Assembly (NCBI GenBank): GCA_023258975.1
Contig: JAHFRD010000001.1
Coordinates: 317,168 to 381,167 of the forward strand
DNA: 64,000 bases
Source: Hydrogenophilales bacterium
GTDB taxonomy: Bacteria > Pseudomonadota > Gammaproteobacteria > Burkholderiales > Thiobacillaceae
Reading direction: 5' to 3'
Under the pieces are notes generated by a model that did not search any database, was not told where the DNA came from, and worked only from the letters and a program-made list of their open reading frames with translations. The position numbers were made by a program, and so were the translations under genes. Shown here piece after piece: positions 24,351-32,344 of the stretch. The first letter of the stretch is position 1, and each line of letters begins with the position of its first letter.

Positions 24351-24914
24351 ATGTACCAGACCGCCAGCATCGGCATCATTTCCATCAGCGACCGCGCCAG
24401 TTCCGGCGTTTATGAGGACAAGGGGCTGCCCGCCCTGAAGGAATGGCTGACGGGCGCCTTGCACAACCCGCTCGCCTTCGTCGAACGCCTGATCCCGGAC
24501 GAACAGGCCGCCATCGAAGCCTCCCTGATTGAGCTTGCCGCGCAATGCTGCCTGGTACTCACCACCGGCGGAACCGGCCCGGCGCCGCGCGACGTCACCC
24601 CCGAGGCCACGCTGGCCGTGGCCGACAAGGTGTTGCCGGGGTTTGGCGAGCAGATGCGCGCGGTGAGCCTGAAGTACGTCCCCACCGCCATCCTCTCGCG
24701 CCAGGTCGGGGTGGTACGCGGCAACTGCCTGATTCTCAACCTGCCGGGCCAGCCCAAAGCCATCAAGGAAACGCTGGATGGGGTGTTCGCCGCCGTGCCC
24801 TACGGCATCGACCTGATCGGTGGGGCTTACCTGGAGACGCGGGAAGAGGTGGTCAAGGCATTCCGGCCGAAGTCGGCGATGAAACCGACACCGGTTCCAG
24901 CAGACGCTGGATGA
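24351..24914 (+). CDS. mog: Molybdopterin adenylyltransferase
   Basis: A 187-residue MoaB/Mog-fold enzyme. GIISISDRASSGVYEDKGLP at the N-terminus and LVLTTGGTGPAPRDVTPEAT (about residues 71-90) are the molybdopterin-binding signatures, and LNLPGQPKAIKETLDGVF is the C-terminal marker. It adenylates molybdopterin before molybdenum insertion. Its last 62 bases overlap, in the opposite direction, the 3' end of the tcdA gene; both reading frames keep family-typical ends except that the Mog tail beyond EVVKAFRP looks non-conserved. No other molybdenum cofactor genes are adjacent. Confidence 0.9.
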   Translation: MYQTASIGIISISDRASSGVYEDKGLPALKEWLTGALHNPLAFVERLIPDEQAAIEASLIELAAQCCLVLTTGGTGPAPRDVTPEATLAVADKVLPGFGEQMRAVSLKYVPTAILSRQVGVVRGNCLILNLPGQPKAIKETLDGVFAAVPYGIDLIGGAYLETREEVVKAFRPKSAMKPTPVPADAG

Positions 24915-25620
24915 CCGCGCCGGCCAGCATCAGGCCAAACAGTGGGGGCAGGTAGGAAATCGTGCCGTTCACCGCGCGCGCGCGGCCCTGGCTCACGGCT
25001 TCGGGCGGCAGCGGCGGGCGGCCGGGCTCGTCGCTCCATACGCACAGGACGCCCTTGTCCACGCCCTGGCGTCTCAGGCGTTTGCGCACCAGACGCGCAA
25101 ACGGGTCGACCTCGGTCTTGCCGATGTCCGAGACGCGCACCCGCGTCACATCCAGCTTGTTGCCCGCCCCCATGCTGGCGGCGACCGGCAGGCCGCGCCG
25201 ATGCGCTTCCACGATCAGCGCGACCTTGCAGTTGAGCGAGTCGATGCAGTCGATCACGAAATCCGCCTTATCTGGCAACTGAGCCGGCAGCAGCGCGGGA
25301 ATGTTGTCCGGAGTGAGGAAATCGGTGAGCACGGTGAGGCGGCAATCCGGGTTGATGTCGCGGATGCGCAGAGCCATGACCTCCGCCTTGAGCCGCCCCA
25401 CGGTGGAGTGCAGCGCCGGCAGTTGCCGATTGATGTTGGAGACGGCCACCGTATCCATGTCCACCAGGGTCAGCCGCCCCACCCCGGCCCGCGCCAGCGC
25501 CTCCGCGCACCAGGAACCGACGCCACCGAGGCCGGCGAGAAAAATATGGCATCCGGCAAGCCGCGCCACACCCTCGGCGCCGAGGAGGATTTGGGTACGT
25601 TCAAACTGGGGAAGCGTCAT
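24853..25620 (-). CDS. tcdA: tRNA threonylcarbamoyladenosine dehydratase (TcdA/CsdL)
   Basis: A 255-residue E1-like ATP-dependent dehydratase. The nucleotide site is IFLAGLGGVGSWCAEALARA (about residues 26-45), followed by LVDMDTVAVSNINRQLPAL; FVIDCIDSLNCKVALI and the DIGKTEVDPFARLVRKRLR segment are typical. It converts t6A37 in tRNA to the cyclic form. ATG 25620 opens the conserved N-terminus; upstream frame extension overlaps a repeat motif and is not used. The 3' end is convergent and overlapping with mog. Confidence 0.92.
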   Translation of the reverse strand: MTLPQFERTQILLGAEGVARLAGCHIFLAGLGGVGSWCAEALARAGVGRLTLVDMDTVAVSNINRQLPALHSTVGRLKAEVMALRIRDINPDCRLTVLTDFLTPDNIPALLPAQLPDKADFVIDCIDSLNCKVALIVEAHRRGLPVAASMGAGNKLDVTRVRVSDIGKTEVDPFARLVRKRLRRQGVDKGVLCVWSDEPGRPPLPPEAVSQGRARAVNGTISYLPPLFGLMLAGAVIQRLLEPVSVSSPTSAGMP

Positions 25621-25661
25621 GGCATTCCTGCAGCGCGGGGGCGGCACCCCTTTGGGGCCTT

Positions 25662-25672
25662 GCCGGCGCTAC
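25662..25672 (+). repeat. Dispersed GCCGGCGCTAC element
   Basis: This 11-mer lies in the gap between tcdA and the SEC-C gene, preceded by a GC-rich CCCCTTTGGGG stem. Identical copies occur at 48496-48506 and 56955-56965, and its reverse complement at 12584-12594, all intergenic. Confidence 0.5.
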
Positions 25673-25682
25673 AAATTCCCAC

Positions 25683-26405
25683 TCAATGCAGGGTCGGCCC
25701 GGCGCCGCAGCATTTCTTGAATTTCTTGCCGGAGCCGCACGGGCAAGGGTCGTTGCGGCCGACCTTGTCGCCGACGCGGCGCAGGGTGGCGGTCACCCGC
25801 GCCTGGGCGGCGGCTTCGCGTTGCGGCAGAAAGTGCAGGAAAATGGCCTCGACCATTTCCGGAATGATTTCATAAGCGGCGCGGATCGCGGGACGCTGGT
25901 CGGCATGATCGGGGTGCATCTCCTCCAGTTTTTCCCAGCCTTCCTCGGTGCCCAGCAGCATCATGGGCGCCAGCCATTCTCCGTGCGCGTCGAGGATCTG
26001 CCGCCAGACATCCTGAAACAGCGATACCCCCAGCATGAAGCCCATGCTCCAGCCTTCGGCGTCATAGAACTCGCCGCCATCTTCCTGGCGCATCTCATAC
26101 ATCAGAGGCGCGTAACGGCCCTCGCCGATCATCTCCTGAACGCTGTTGTAATGCCGCAGCAACAGGCCGTTGACGCGCTCGGCCTGTGCCAAGTTCTCGA
26201 ATACCGGGGTCTCCTCGCCGGCTTCCATGTCCCACACCCACGGCAGCCACTGGCTGGGCAGAACGAACTCGGGATTGAGCGCGATGGCGGCGAAGAAGCC
26301 ATCCAGGGAGGAAAGATCCATCGCCTCATCGGAGAGCGATTCCGACATCAGAAAGGCGTCGAGTTCGTCGAATTCCTCGTCGTTCAGGGCGTGATCGGCA
26401 TCCAT
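25683..26405 (-). CDS. UPF0149/YecA-family protein with C-terminal SEC-C zinc motif
   Basis: A 240-residue protein. The N-terminal two-thirds are helical, with [20 protein letters not shown] (about residues 32-51) matching the UPF0149/YecA fold. The last 25 residues hold the SEC-C zinc-binding motif [19 protein letters not shown], the same as in the SecA tail. Such proteins bind ribosomes or unfolded substrates, but the exact role is not established. Very acidic near the N-terminus. It is probably transcribed away from ubiA in the same direction, with the ubiA stop 14 bases upstream of its region. Confidence 0.85.
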   Translation of the reverse strand: MDADHALNDEEFDELDAFLMSESLSDEAMDLSSLDGFFAAIALNPEFVLPSQWLPWVWDMEAGEETPVFENLAQAERVNGLLLRHYNSVQEMIGEGRYAPLMYEMRQEDGGEFYDAEGWSMGFMLGVSLFQDVWRQILDAHGEWLAPMMLLGTEEGWEKLEEMHPDHADQRPAIRAAYEIIPEMVEAIFLHFLPQREAAAQARVTATLRRVGDKVGRNDPCPCGSGKKFKKCCGAGPTLH

Positions 26406-26419
26406 TTCGATTCCTTGGC

Positions 26420-27286
26420 TTACAGGCGCAGCAGGCTGGCGGCGATGCCGGCGAACACCGCGCCGCCGAACCAGTTGTTATGCAGAAATGCCTTGAAGCA
26501 GCGCGCGGGATCTCGCTCGCGGATCAAGGTCCAGTGAAAAGCGGCCACCCCGGCGGCGGCGGCCAGCCCGCCATAAAACAGCCCGCCCAGATGCAGGCGG
26601 GAACCCACCCAGGCCAGGGTCAGCAGGGTGAGTCCGTAACAGGCCATGACCGCCACCACATCGTATTTGCCGAAGGTGATGGCCGAGGTCTTGATGCCGA
26701 TTTTCAGGTCGTCCGCGCGATCCACCATCGCGTATTCGGTGTCATAGGCGATGGCCCAGAACACATTGGCCAGCATCAACAACCAGGCTTCAGCGGGAAT
26801 GAACCCAAGCTGCGCGGCATAGGCCATGGGAATGCCGAAACCGAAGGCCACCCCGAGATACGCCTGCGGCACGGCGAAAAAACGCTTGGTGAAGGGATAG
26901 CTGGCGGCCAGGAAGACGGCGCCGAACGACAGGCCGAGCAGCAAAGTGTTCCGCAAGGGCAGGAGCAGGACGAAAGCCAGCAGCGCCAACCCACCGGCCA
27001 GCAACAGCGCCTCCTTCTCGCTCACCTGGCCGCTGGCCAGGGGGCGATTTTTGGTGCGCTCCACATGCGGGTCGAAATGGCGGTCGGCATAGTCGTTGAT
27101 TACACAGCCGGCGGAACGCATCAACACCACGCCCAGGGCGAATATCCAGAACACCAGCGGATCCGGCTCACCGGCGCCGGACAGCCACAAGCCCCACAAG
27201 GTCGGCCACGCGAGCAGCAGGATGCCGATGGGCTTGTCCAGGCGCATCAGCTTTTCGTAGAGGGAGAGACGTTCGGTGAGGGTCAT
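26420..27286 (-). CDS. ubiA: 4-hydroxybenzoate polyprenyltransferase
   Basis: A 288-residue integral membrane prenyltransferase with about eight membrane segments. The two Asp-rich metal-binding motifs are [20 protein letters not shown] (about residues 63-82) and [18 protein letters not shown]. It attaches the polyprenyl tail to 4-hydroxybenzoate in ubiquinone synthesis. No chorismate lyase (ubiC) lies next to it. The same aromatic intermediate could in principle link it to aryl pigments, but nothing in the sequence shows that. Confidence 0.95.
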   Translation of the reverse strand: MTLTERLSLYEKLMRLDKPIGILLLAWPTLWGLWLSGAGEPDPLVFWIFALGVVLMRSAGCVINDYADRHFDPHVERTKNRPLASGQVSEKEALLLAGGLALLAFVLLLPLRNTLLLGLSFGAVFLAASYPFTKRFFAVPQAYLGVAFGFGIPMAYAAQLGFIPAEAWLLMLANVFWAIAYDTEYAMVDRADDLKIGIKTSAITFGKYDVVAVMACYGLTLLTLAWVGSRLHLGGLFYGGLAAAAGVAAFHWTLIRERDPARCFKAFLHNNWFGGAVFAGIAASLLRL

Positions 27287-27318
27287 ATCGGTTACGAATT
27301 ACGAGTTGCGAGTCGGCG

Positions 27319-28713
27319 TCAATCCGGCAACTTCTTCCCTGGATTCAGGATGCCCAGGGGGTCGAACAGGCGCTTCAGGCCGCGCATCAGTTCCAGGGTG
27401 GGGGCATCCACCTCCAGGGGCACGAAATGGCGTTTTTCGCTGCCGATGCCGTGCTCGCCGGAGAGGCTGCCGCCCAGGCCGATCACCGCCTGAACCAGGG
27501 CGGCGCGACAGGCGCGGGCGCGTTCCATTTCCTCCGCGTCGCCGTTGTCCACCATGATGTTCACGTGCAGGTTGCCATTCCCGGCATGGCCGAAAGCGAC
27601 GATGGGCAGATGATGAAAATCGGCGAGAGCGTCGATGGCATTGACCAGGTTGGCCAGGCGCCCCACCGGCACCACCACGTCCTCGTTGATCTTCAATGGC
27701 GCGATGCGCTTGACCGCGTGCGACAGCGATTTGCGCGCGGTCCACAAACGAACCGTATCTTCCTGGGTGAATCCGCTCTGGATTTCCAGCAGGTCCGGCC
27801 CGGCCAGCGCCTTTTCCAGGGCGACGATCTGGCGCGGCACATCTTCATGGTTACCGTCGGCTTCCACCATCAACACGGCCTTCGTGCCGGGGGGCAAACC
27901 CGCATTTTCAAACACCCCGCCACCGTACTCGCGAAGCGCGTCGATGGAACGGCGATCCATGAACTCCAGCGCGCAAGGCGTGGTCGGCTGGTTCATCACC
28001 CGGCTCACCGCCTCGCAGGCGCGCTGGTTGCTGGCGTAGCAGACCCGCAGCGTGGCCACGGATTCCGGCGCCGGCACCAGTTTCAGGGTGGCCTGGGTGA
28101 TGAAGGCCAGGGTGCCTTCGGATCCCACCAGCAGGCGGGTGAGGTCGTAGGCGGTGGCGTATTTGGTGGTACGCCCGCCGGTATGGATGACGCGGCCATC
28201 GCCGGTGACGGCGGTCAGGCCCAGCACATGATCGCGGGTGGCGCCGTATTTCACCGCGCGCGGGCCGGCGGCGTTCATCGCCAGATTGCCGCCGATGCGG
28301 CAATAGGCGCCGGAACCGGGGTCGGGCGCGTACATCAGGCCGTGCTTGCGGGCGAGGCGGTCGATCTCGTCGGTGACCACGCCGGGCTCCACCACCACCA
28401 GGCGGTTCGTTGCGTCGAACTCGACGATGCGCTGCATGCACTCGAAGCTCACCACCACGCTACCCGGCACCGGCATGGCCCCGCCGACATTGCCGGAACC
28501 GGCACCACGCGCGGTCAGCGCGACGCGATGCAGGTTGGCCAGACGCACGATTTCCACCACTTGTTCATGGCTGCCGGGAAACAGCACCGCCTCGGGCAGG
28601 CAGAACTTGGGCGTCTCGTCGCTGCCGTAGAGCGCCAGGGTATCGGCGTCGGCGCGCGCGCGCGCGGGGCCGAGAACGGCTTGAAACGCTTCGAGAAGAG
28701 CGGGGGAAAGCAT
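27319..28713 (-). CDS. FAD-linked D-2-hydroxyacid dehydrogenase (GlcD/D-lactate dehydrogenase type)
   Basis: A 464-residue flavoenzyme. The PCMH-type FAD domain has LTARGAGSGNVGGAMPVPGS (about residues 66-85) and PDPGSGAYCRIGGNLAMNAA (about 130-149); the C-terminal domain has VVAFGHAGNG-type HAGNGNLHVNI and GGSLSGEHGIGSEKRHF. It probably oxidises D-lactate or glycolate and feeds electrons to quinone. The long open frame extends upstream, but ATG 28713 is taken because it overlaps the preceding gene's stop (TAATG) and starts the conserved region. No GlcE/GlcF subunits are adjacent, so the one-subunit D-LDH role is favoured. Confidence 0.88.
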   Translation of the reverse strand: MLSPALLEAFQAVLGPARARADADTLALYGSDETPKFCLPEAVLFPGSHEQVVEIVRLANLHRVALTARGAGSGNVGGAMPVPGSVVVSFECMQRIVEFDATNRLVVVEPGVVTDEIDRLARKHGLMYAPDPGSGAYCRIGGNLAMNAAGPRAVKYGATRDHVLGLTAVTGDGRVIHTGGRTTKYATAYDLTRLLVGSEGTLAFITQATLKLVPAPESVATLRVCYASNQRACEAVSRVMNQPTTPCALEFMDRRSIDALREYGGGVFENAGLPPGTKAVLMVEADGNHEDVPRQIVALEKALAGPDLLEIQSGFTQEDTVRLWTARKSLSHAVKRIAPLKINEDVVVPVGRLANLVNAIDALADFHHLPIVAFGHAGNGNLHVNIMVDNGDAEEMERARACRAALVQAVIGLGGSLSGEHGIGSEKRHFVPLEVDAPTLELMRGLKRLFDPLGILNPGKKLPD

Positions 28714-29285
28714 TACCCCAGCGCCGCTTCGACCACTTCGGCCACGGCGGCCAGGGCGTCGGAGTCCTGGTAGCGCGCATGCACTTCCTGTACGGCGGCA
28801 TCGTAGACCAGGCGGTTGAACGGCGCGGCGGCCTGCTCGCGCAGGGCGTGCTTCAAAGCCTGGGTCATCACCTTGTCCAGAGACAGGATGCGGCGCGAAC
28901 GCACGATGCCGTCCTCCGTATCCACCAGGGTGAGTTTGAGGCGGGCGCGGTCGCCGGGCGCCTCGTTGGGAAGTTCGCGTTCGCTTTCCGGGATCAGATG
29001 CGCGTTGAACGAGGCGTCCGACCACTCACATACGTTCTTGATCTTGTACAACAGGAAAGCGGCCGGGCCGTGGCTGAACAGGCCCACTTCCACGTCGGCG
29101 TCGCGCAGCCCGGCCATCTCCGCCGGGGTCGGCGCGGGCCAGAACAGGGTCAACTCATGCGCGCCGTGGCGATAGACATAGCGCACGCCCTCGTCGTAAC
29201 GGTTGTACTCGGCCGACCAGCGTTCGCCGACGCCGGGTTCCGGCGGCAGAGAGTCCGGGCGCGGGAAGGTATGGAGGTCTTTCAT
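28713..29285 (-). CDS. Conserved hypothetical protein
   Basis: A 190-residue soluble protein with no signal peptide or membrane segment. It is mixed alpha/beta: strands around YVYRHGAHELTLFWPAPTPA and EVGLFSHGPAAFLLYKIKNV, then a basic region DRARLKLTLVDTEDGIVRSR and a helical C-terminus. I do not recognise the family. ATG 29285 is chosen as the first Met before the conserved-looking N-terminus, since the upstream open frame overlaps the SseB-domain gene. Coupled by TAATG to the dehydrogenase and 46 bases after the SseB-domain gene, so these three likely form one operon. Confidence 0.65.
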   Translation of the reverse strand: MKDLHTFPRPDSLPPEPGVGERWSAEYNRYDEGVRYVYRHGAHELTLFWPAPTPAEMAGLRDADVEVGLFSHGPAAFLLYKIKNVCEWSDASFNAHLIPESERELPNEAPGDRARLKLTLVDTEDGIVRSRRILSLDKVMTQALKHALREQAAAPFNRLVYDAAVQEVHARYQDSDALAAVAEVVEAALG

Positions 29286-29331
29286 TCGGAGATTCTCGGC
29301 ACGGGGGCACGGAGGCGGTTCAAAACACGGT

Positions 29332-29769
29332 TCACACCGCTTCCTCGGGAAGCACCGAGGCCAGCATCGCCACCATGTCGGCGTCGAAATCGAATCCCAT
29401 ATCCTGGCCGGGATTGATCGAGAGGCCCATATCGGCACCGATGCGGCGCAGTATCCAGGAAGCCTCGATGAGCAGGCCGCCGCCATAACCGGCGCATTGC
29501 TCGGGAAATTCGGAGGCGAATTCCTTGGCGCGTTCCGGCGAGGTAAAGGCGATCAGGACGCGATTGCCTTCCTCGTCCAGGATTACCAGGGGCTGCGCCT
29601 TGGTGGAAAGCTGGAAACCGGCGATATGGTGTTTTTCATCCTTGACCGGAATGAATATCTGCTGGTCAACCAGCGAGCGGGCAAAGTTCTCGGGCTCAAG
29701 ACGGCCCTCGTTCATTTCAATCAGCAGATGCTCGACTTCGTTGCGGGGGGTGAGATCGGAGGAGTTCAT
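29332..29769 (-). CDS. SseB-domain protein
   Basis: A 145-residue protein matching the SseB N-terminal domain: NEVEHLLIEMNEGRLEPENF at the start, then QQIFIPVKDEKHHIAGFQLS and a late IGADMGLSINPGQDMGFDFD. SseB-type domains were first described as enhancers of serine sensitivity and are also linked to secretion apparatus, but function is unclear. ATG 29769 is preferred over the upstream ATG that would add 23 residues with no family match. It starts a three-gene minus-strand operon and is divergent from the TonB-dependent receptor gene. Confidence 0.78.
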   Translation of the reverse strand: MNSSDLTPRNEVEHLLIEMNEGRLEPENFARSLVDQQIFIPVKDEKHHIAGFQLSTKAQPLVILDEEGNRVLIAFTSPERAKEFASEFPEQCAGYGGGLLIEASWILRRIGADMGLSINPGQDMGFDFDADMVAMLASVLPEEAV

Positions 29770-29826
29770 GGGCAATGCCGGACAGTACGCAAGGCGGGGC
29801 AGGATACCACCGCGCCACATCATTGA

Positions 29827-29855
29827 GTCACATCGCACCGGAAGCTGGATAGAAT
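29827..29855 (+). promoter_or_regulatory. Candidate sigma70-type promoter for the receptor-YfiR-GGDEF/EAL-ROK operon
   Basis: GTCACA (29827-29832, four of six matches to TTGACA) and TAGAAT (29850-29855) are separated by 17 bases. AGGAGA lies at 29864-29869 before ATG 29874. Tentative. Confidence 0.4.
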
Positions 29856-29873
29856 CGCGATCCAGGAGACTAC

Positions 29874-31826
29874 ATGCACCTTAAGTCATATATCTTATGG
29901 GCCATCGGCATGGCGATACTGGCCGCCGCCCCCGCCCGCGCCGACCTCACCGCCCTGCCCCTGGAAGCCCTGCTCTCCAGCGAAGTCATTGCCGCCTCGC
30001 GGTTTCCCCAACAGGCACGCGAAGCCCCCTCCGCCGTCAGCATCCTCACCGCGCGCGCGATCCGGGAACACGGCTGGCGCACCCTGGGCGAAGCCTTGAT
30101 GAGCGTGCGTGGCACCCTCGTGGCGAACGACCGCGCCTACAGCTATCTCGGGCCGCGCGGACTGTTGCGCCCATCCGACTACAACACCCATGTGCTGATC
30201 CTGCTGGACGGGGTGCGCCTCAATGACAACATCTACCATCAGGGGCCGTTGGGCACCGAATTCCCGCTGGATCTGGGCCTGGTGGAGCGCATCGAGTACG
30301 TGCCCGGCCCCGGCGCCTCCATTTACGGCAACAACGCGTTTCTCGGCGTGGTCAACGTCATTACCCGCAACGGCGCCGCCAGGCCCGGCGGCGAGGCCAG
30401 TATCGAGGCGGGCAATTACGGCTGGCGCCGCGCGCGCGCCAGCCTGGGTGGTATCGAGAACAGCCGTGACTGGCTGGTTTCACTCAGCCACAGCCGCCGC
30501 GAGGGCGTCAATTCCTACTCGGATGCAGTGGTCGGCAACGCGAGCCATCTCGATAGCGAGGAGAACACCCGCTTTTATGCCCGGTTGGGCCTGGGCGAAC
30601 TCAAAGTTTCGGCGCTGCTGGCCAGACGCGACAAGGCCGACCCGACCGCCCCTTACGACACCCTGATCGGCGATCCGCGCAGCCGTATCCGCGACCAACA
30701 CGGCCACCTCGACCTGGCCTGGCAATCCGAGCTCAAGGCCGGCCTGATTGGCGATTTCCTGGCCGACTACGGCGACTATCGTTTCCGGGGCGATTACCCG
30801 GGCGACCGCATCGCGCCGAATACCGATCTCAAGCGCGATACCGCCCTCGGCCGCTGGCTGAATCTGCAGGCGCGCCTGACCGATCACCGGCTGGCCGACC
30901 ACAAACTGGTGTGGGGCGCGGAATGGCAACTGGATCTGGAAAAACGCCAGCACGGCGAAAACGTCGACACCGCGACCCCTTACCTGGACTCCAACCCGCG
31001 CGGCCATCTGGCCGGCCTCTACGTTCAGGACGAATGGCGATTGAGCGAGGGCTGGCTGCTCAACCTGGGCGCGCGTTACGACCACCATTCCAGCTTCGGC
31101 GGCGCCTTCAATCCGCGCCTGGGGCTGATCCAGCGCGTCACGCCGCGCACCACCCTGAAATATCTGGCCGGCACGGCCTACCGCGCGCCCAATACCTACG
31201 AGTTGAACTACCAGGACGGCGGCGCCAGCCAGAAGGTCAATCCGGCCGGCCTCAAGCCGGAACGCATCCGTACCCTGGAATTCGTCGCCGAACATGAAAC
31301 CCGTTCCGACTGGCTGCTGACCGGCACCCTTTACCAGTACCACATCCGTGATCTCATCACCCAGGTCACGGATCCGGCCGACAGCCTGCTCATGTATACC
31401 AACCAGGACACGCTCGAATCCACGGGCTTGGGCCTGCAGGCGGAACGGCGCTGGGAGGATGGCCGTCATTTCCGTTTCAGCGTGTCCCGGCAACGCTCGC
31501 GCGACAATCGGGGAAACCGCGTCAGCCTGTCCCCCGATCTGCTCGCCAAGGCCACCGCCAGCCTGCCTCTGGGTGGCTGGAATCTCGGCCTGGAATGCCA
31601 TTTCGTGGGATCGCGGCGCGATAGCGCCGGCGGCGACATCGGCGCCTACAGCGTCACCCATCTCAACCTGATCGCGCCGCTTCTGGCCAACCGGGGCGAG
31701 ATTTCCCTGCGTATTCGCAACCTGTTCGACCGCCGCTACGGCGATCCGCCCGGCGACGAGCATGCGCAAACCTGGATCGCACAGGAAGGCCGCGGCATCG
31801 AAACTCGATTCAGATGGCCGTTCTGA
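29874..31826 (+). CDS. TonB-dependent outer-membrane receptor
   Basis: A 650-residue protein with signal peptide (MHLKSYILWAIGMAILAAAP, cleavage after ARA near residue 23), a plug domain (about 40-160; LILLDGVRLNDNIYHQGP, EYVPGPGASIYGNNAFLGVV) and a 22-strand-type beta barrel ending in the outer-membrane signature RFRWPF with terminal Phe. The N-terminal LPLEALLSSEVIAASR is the TonB-box-proximal segment of a common receptor class. No known siderophore or sugar motif indicates the ligand. It overlaps the yfiR gene by 13 bases, as in other receptor-YfiR-cyclase loci, suggesting that ligand import or occupancy is coupled to c-di-GMP. Confidence 0.9.
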   Translation: MHLKSYILWAIGMAILAAAPARADLTALPLEALLSSEVIAASRFPQQAREAPSAVSILTARAIREHGWRTLGEALMSVRGTLVANDRAYSYLGPRGLLRPSDYNTHVLILLDGVRLNDNIYHQGPLGTEFPLDLGLVERIEYVPGPGASIYGNNAFLGVVNVITRNGAARPGGEASIEAGNYGWRRARASLGGIENSRDWLVSLSHSRREGVNSYSDAVVGNASHLDSEENTRFYARLGLGELKVSALLARRDKADPTAPYDTLIGDPRSRIRDQHGHLDLAWQSELKAGLIGDFLADYGDYRFRGDYPGDRIAPNTDLKRDTALGRWLNLQARLTDHRLADHKLVWGAEWQLDLEKRQHGENVDTATPYLDSNPRGHLAGLYVQDEWRLSEGWLLNLGARYDHHSSFGGAFNPRLGLIQRVTPRTTLKYLAGTAYRAPNTYELNYQDGGASQKVNPAGLKPERIRTLEFVAEHETRSDWLLTGTLYQYHIRDLITQVTDPADSLLMYTNQDTLESTGLGLQAERRWEDGRHFRFSVSRQRSRDNRGNRVSLSPDLLAKATASLPLGGWNLGLECHFVGSRRDSAGGDIGAYSVTHLNLIAPLLANRGEISLRIRNLFDRRYGDPPGDEHAQTWIAQEGRGIETRFRWPF

Positions 31827-32344
31827 TACGCGTCCTATTCCCGCTGCTCGCCTCCGTCCTTCTCGCGCTGGCGCCGCCCGCCCGCGCCGCGCTGGAAGAA
31901 AACGAGGTCAAGGCCGCCGTGGTCTACCACCTCTCCCTGTTCGCCGACTGGCCGCCGGGCAGCCTGCGCGAGGGAAGCTTCAATCTGTGCGTGTTGACCG
32001 AGAACGAAGGCATGGCGGACGCCCTTTCCCGTCTCGGCGGCAAGACCGTGAAAGGCGTGCATCTGGTGGTCTGGCGCAAGCGCCCGATGCTCGATCTGGG
32101 CATCTGCCAGATGGTTTACCTGGGTGAGATGAGCGAGGGCGCGCGCGGCCGCGTCATCGCGCAACTGGCCGGCCAGCCGGTGCTGACCATCGCCAACGGC
32201 GGCATCCCGATACCGGGCGCGATGGTCAGCCTGGGCGTCTCCGGCGAGCGCGTCTATTTCGATATCGACCTGCCGGTGGTGCAACGCGGCGGCCTGCGCC
32301 TGGACGCCAAATTGCTGCGCCTGGCGCGCAGCGTGGTGAAATGA
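31814..32344 (+). CDS. YfiR-family periplasmic regulator (DUF4154)
   Basis: A 176-residue exported protein (signal MAVLIRVLFPLLASVLLALA, cleavage after ARA near residue 25). It has the YfiR pattern NEVKAAVVYHLSLFADWP, then FNLCVLTENEGM with Cys, and the late LTIANGGIPIPGAMVSLGVS. In Pseudomonas YfiR holds the inner-membrane cyclase YfiN in check until released by YfiB or other periplasmic cues. Here it sits between a TonB receptor and a GGDEF-EAL protein, so it is the likely periplasmic relay. It overlaps both neighbours (13 and 4 bases). Confidence 0.88.
   Translation: MAVLIRVLFPLLASVLLALAPPARAALEENEVKAAVVYHLSLFADWPPGSLREGSFNLCVLTENEGMADALSRLGGKTVKGVHLVVWRKRPMLDLGICQMVYLGEMSEGARGRVIAQLAGQPVLTIANGGIPIPGAMVSLGVSGERVYFDIDLPVVQRGGLRLDAKLLRLARSVVK

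Noticed and set aside
29855-29874. Fur box before the TonB receptor
   Set aside because: No 19-bp AT-rich Fur-like dyad is present; the upstream DNA is not AT-rich enough and the receptor's ligand remains unassigned.
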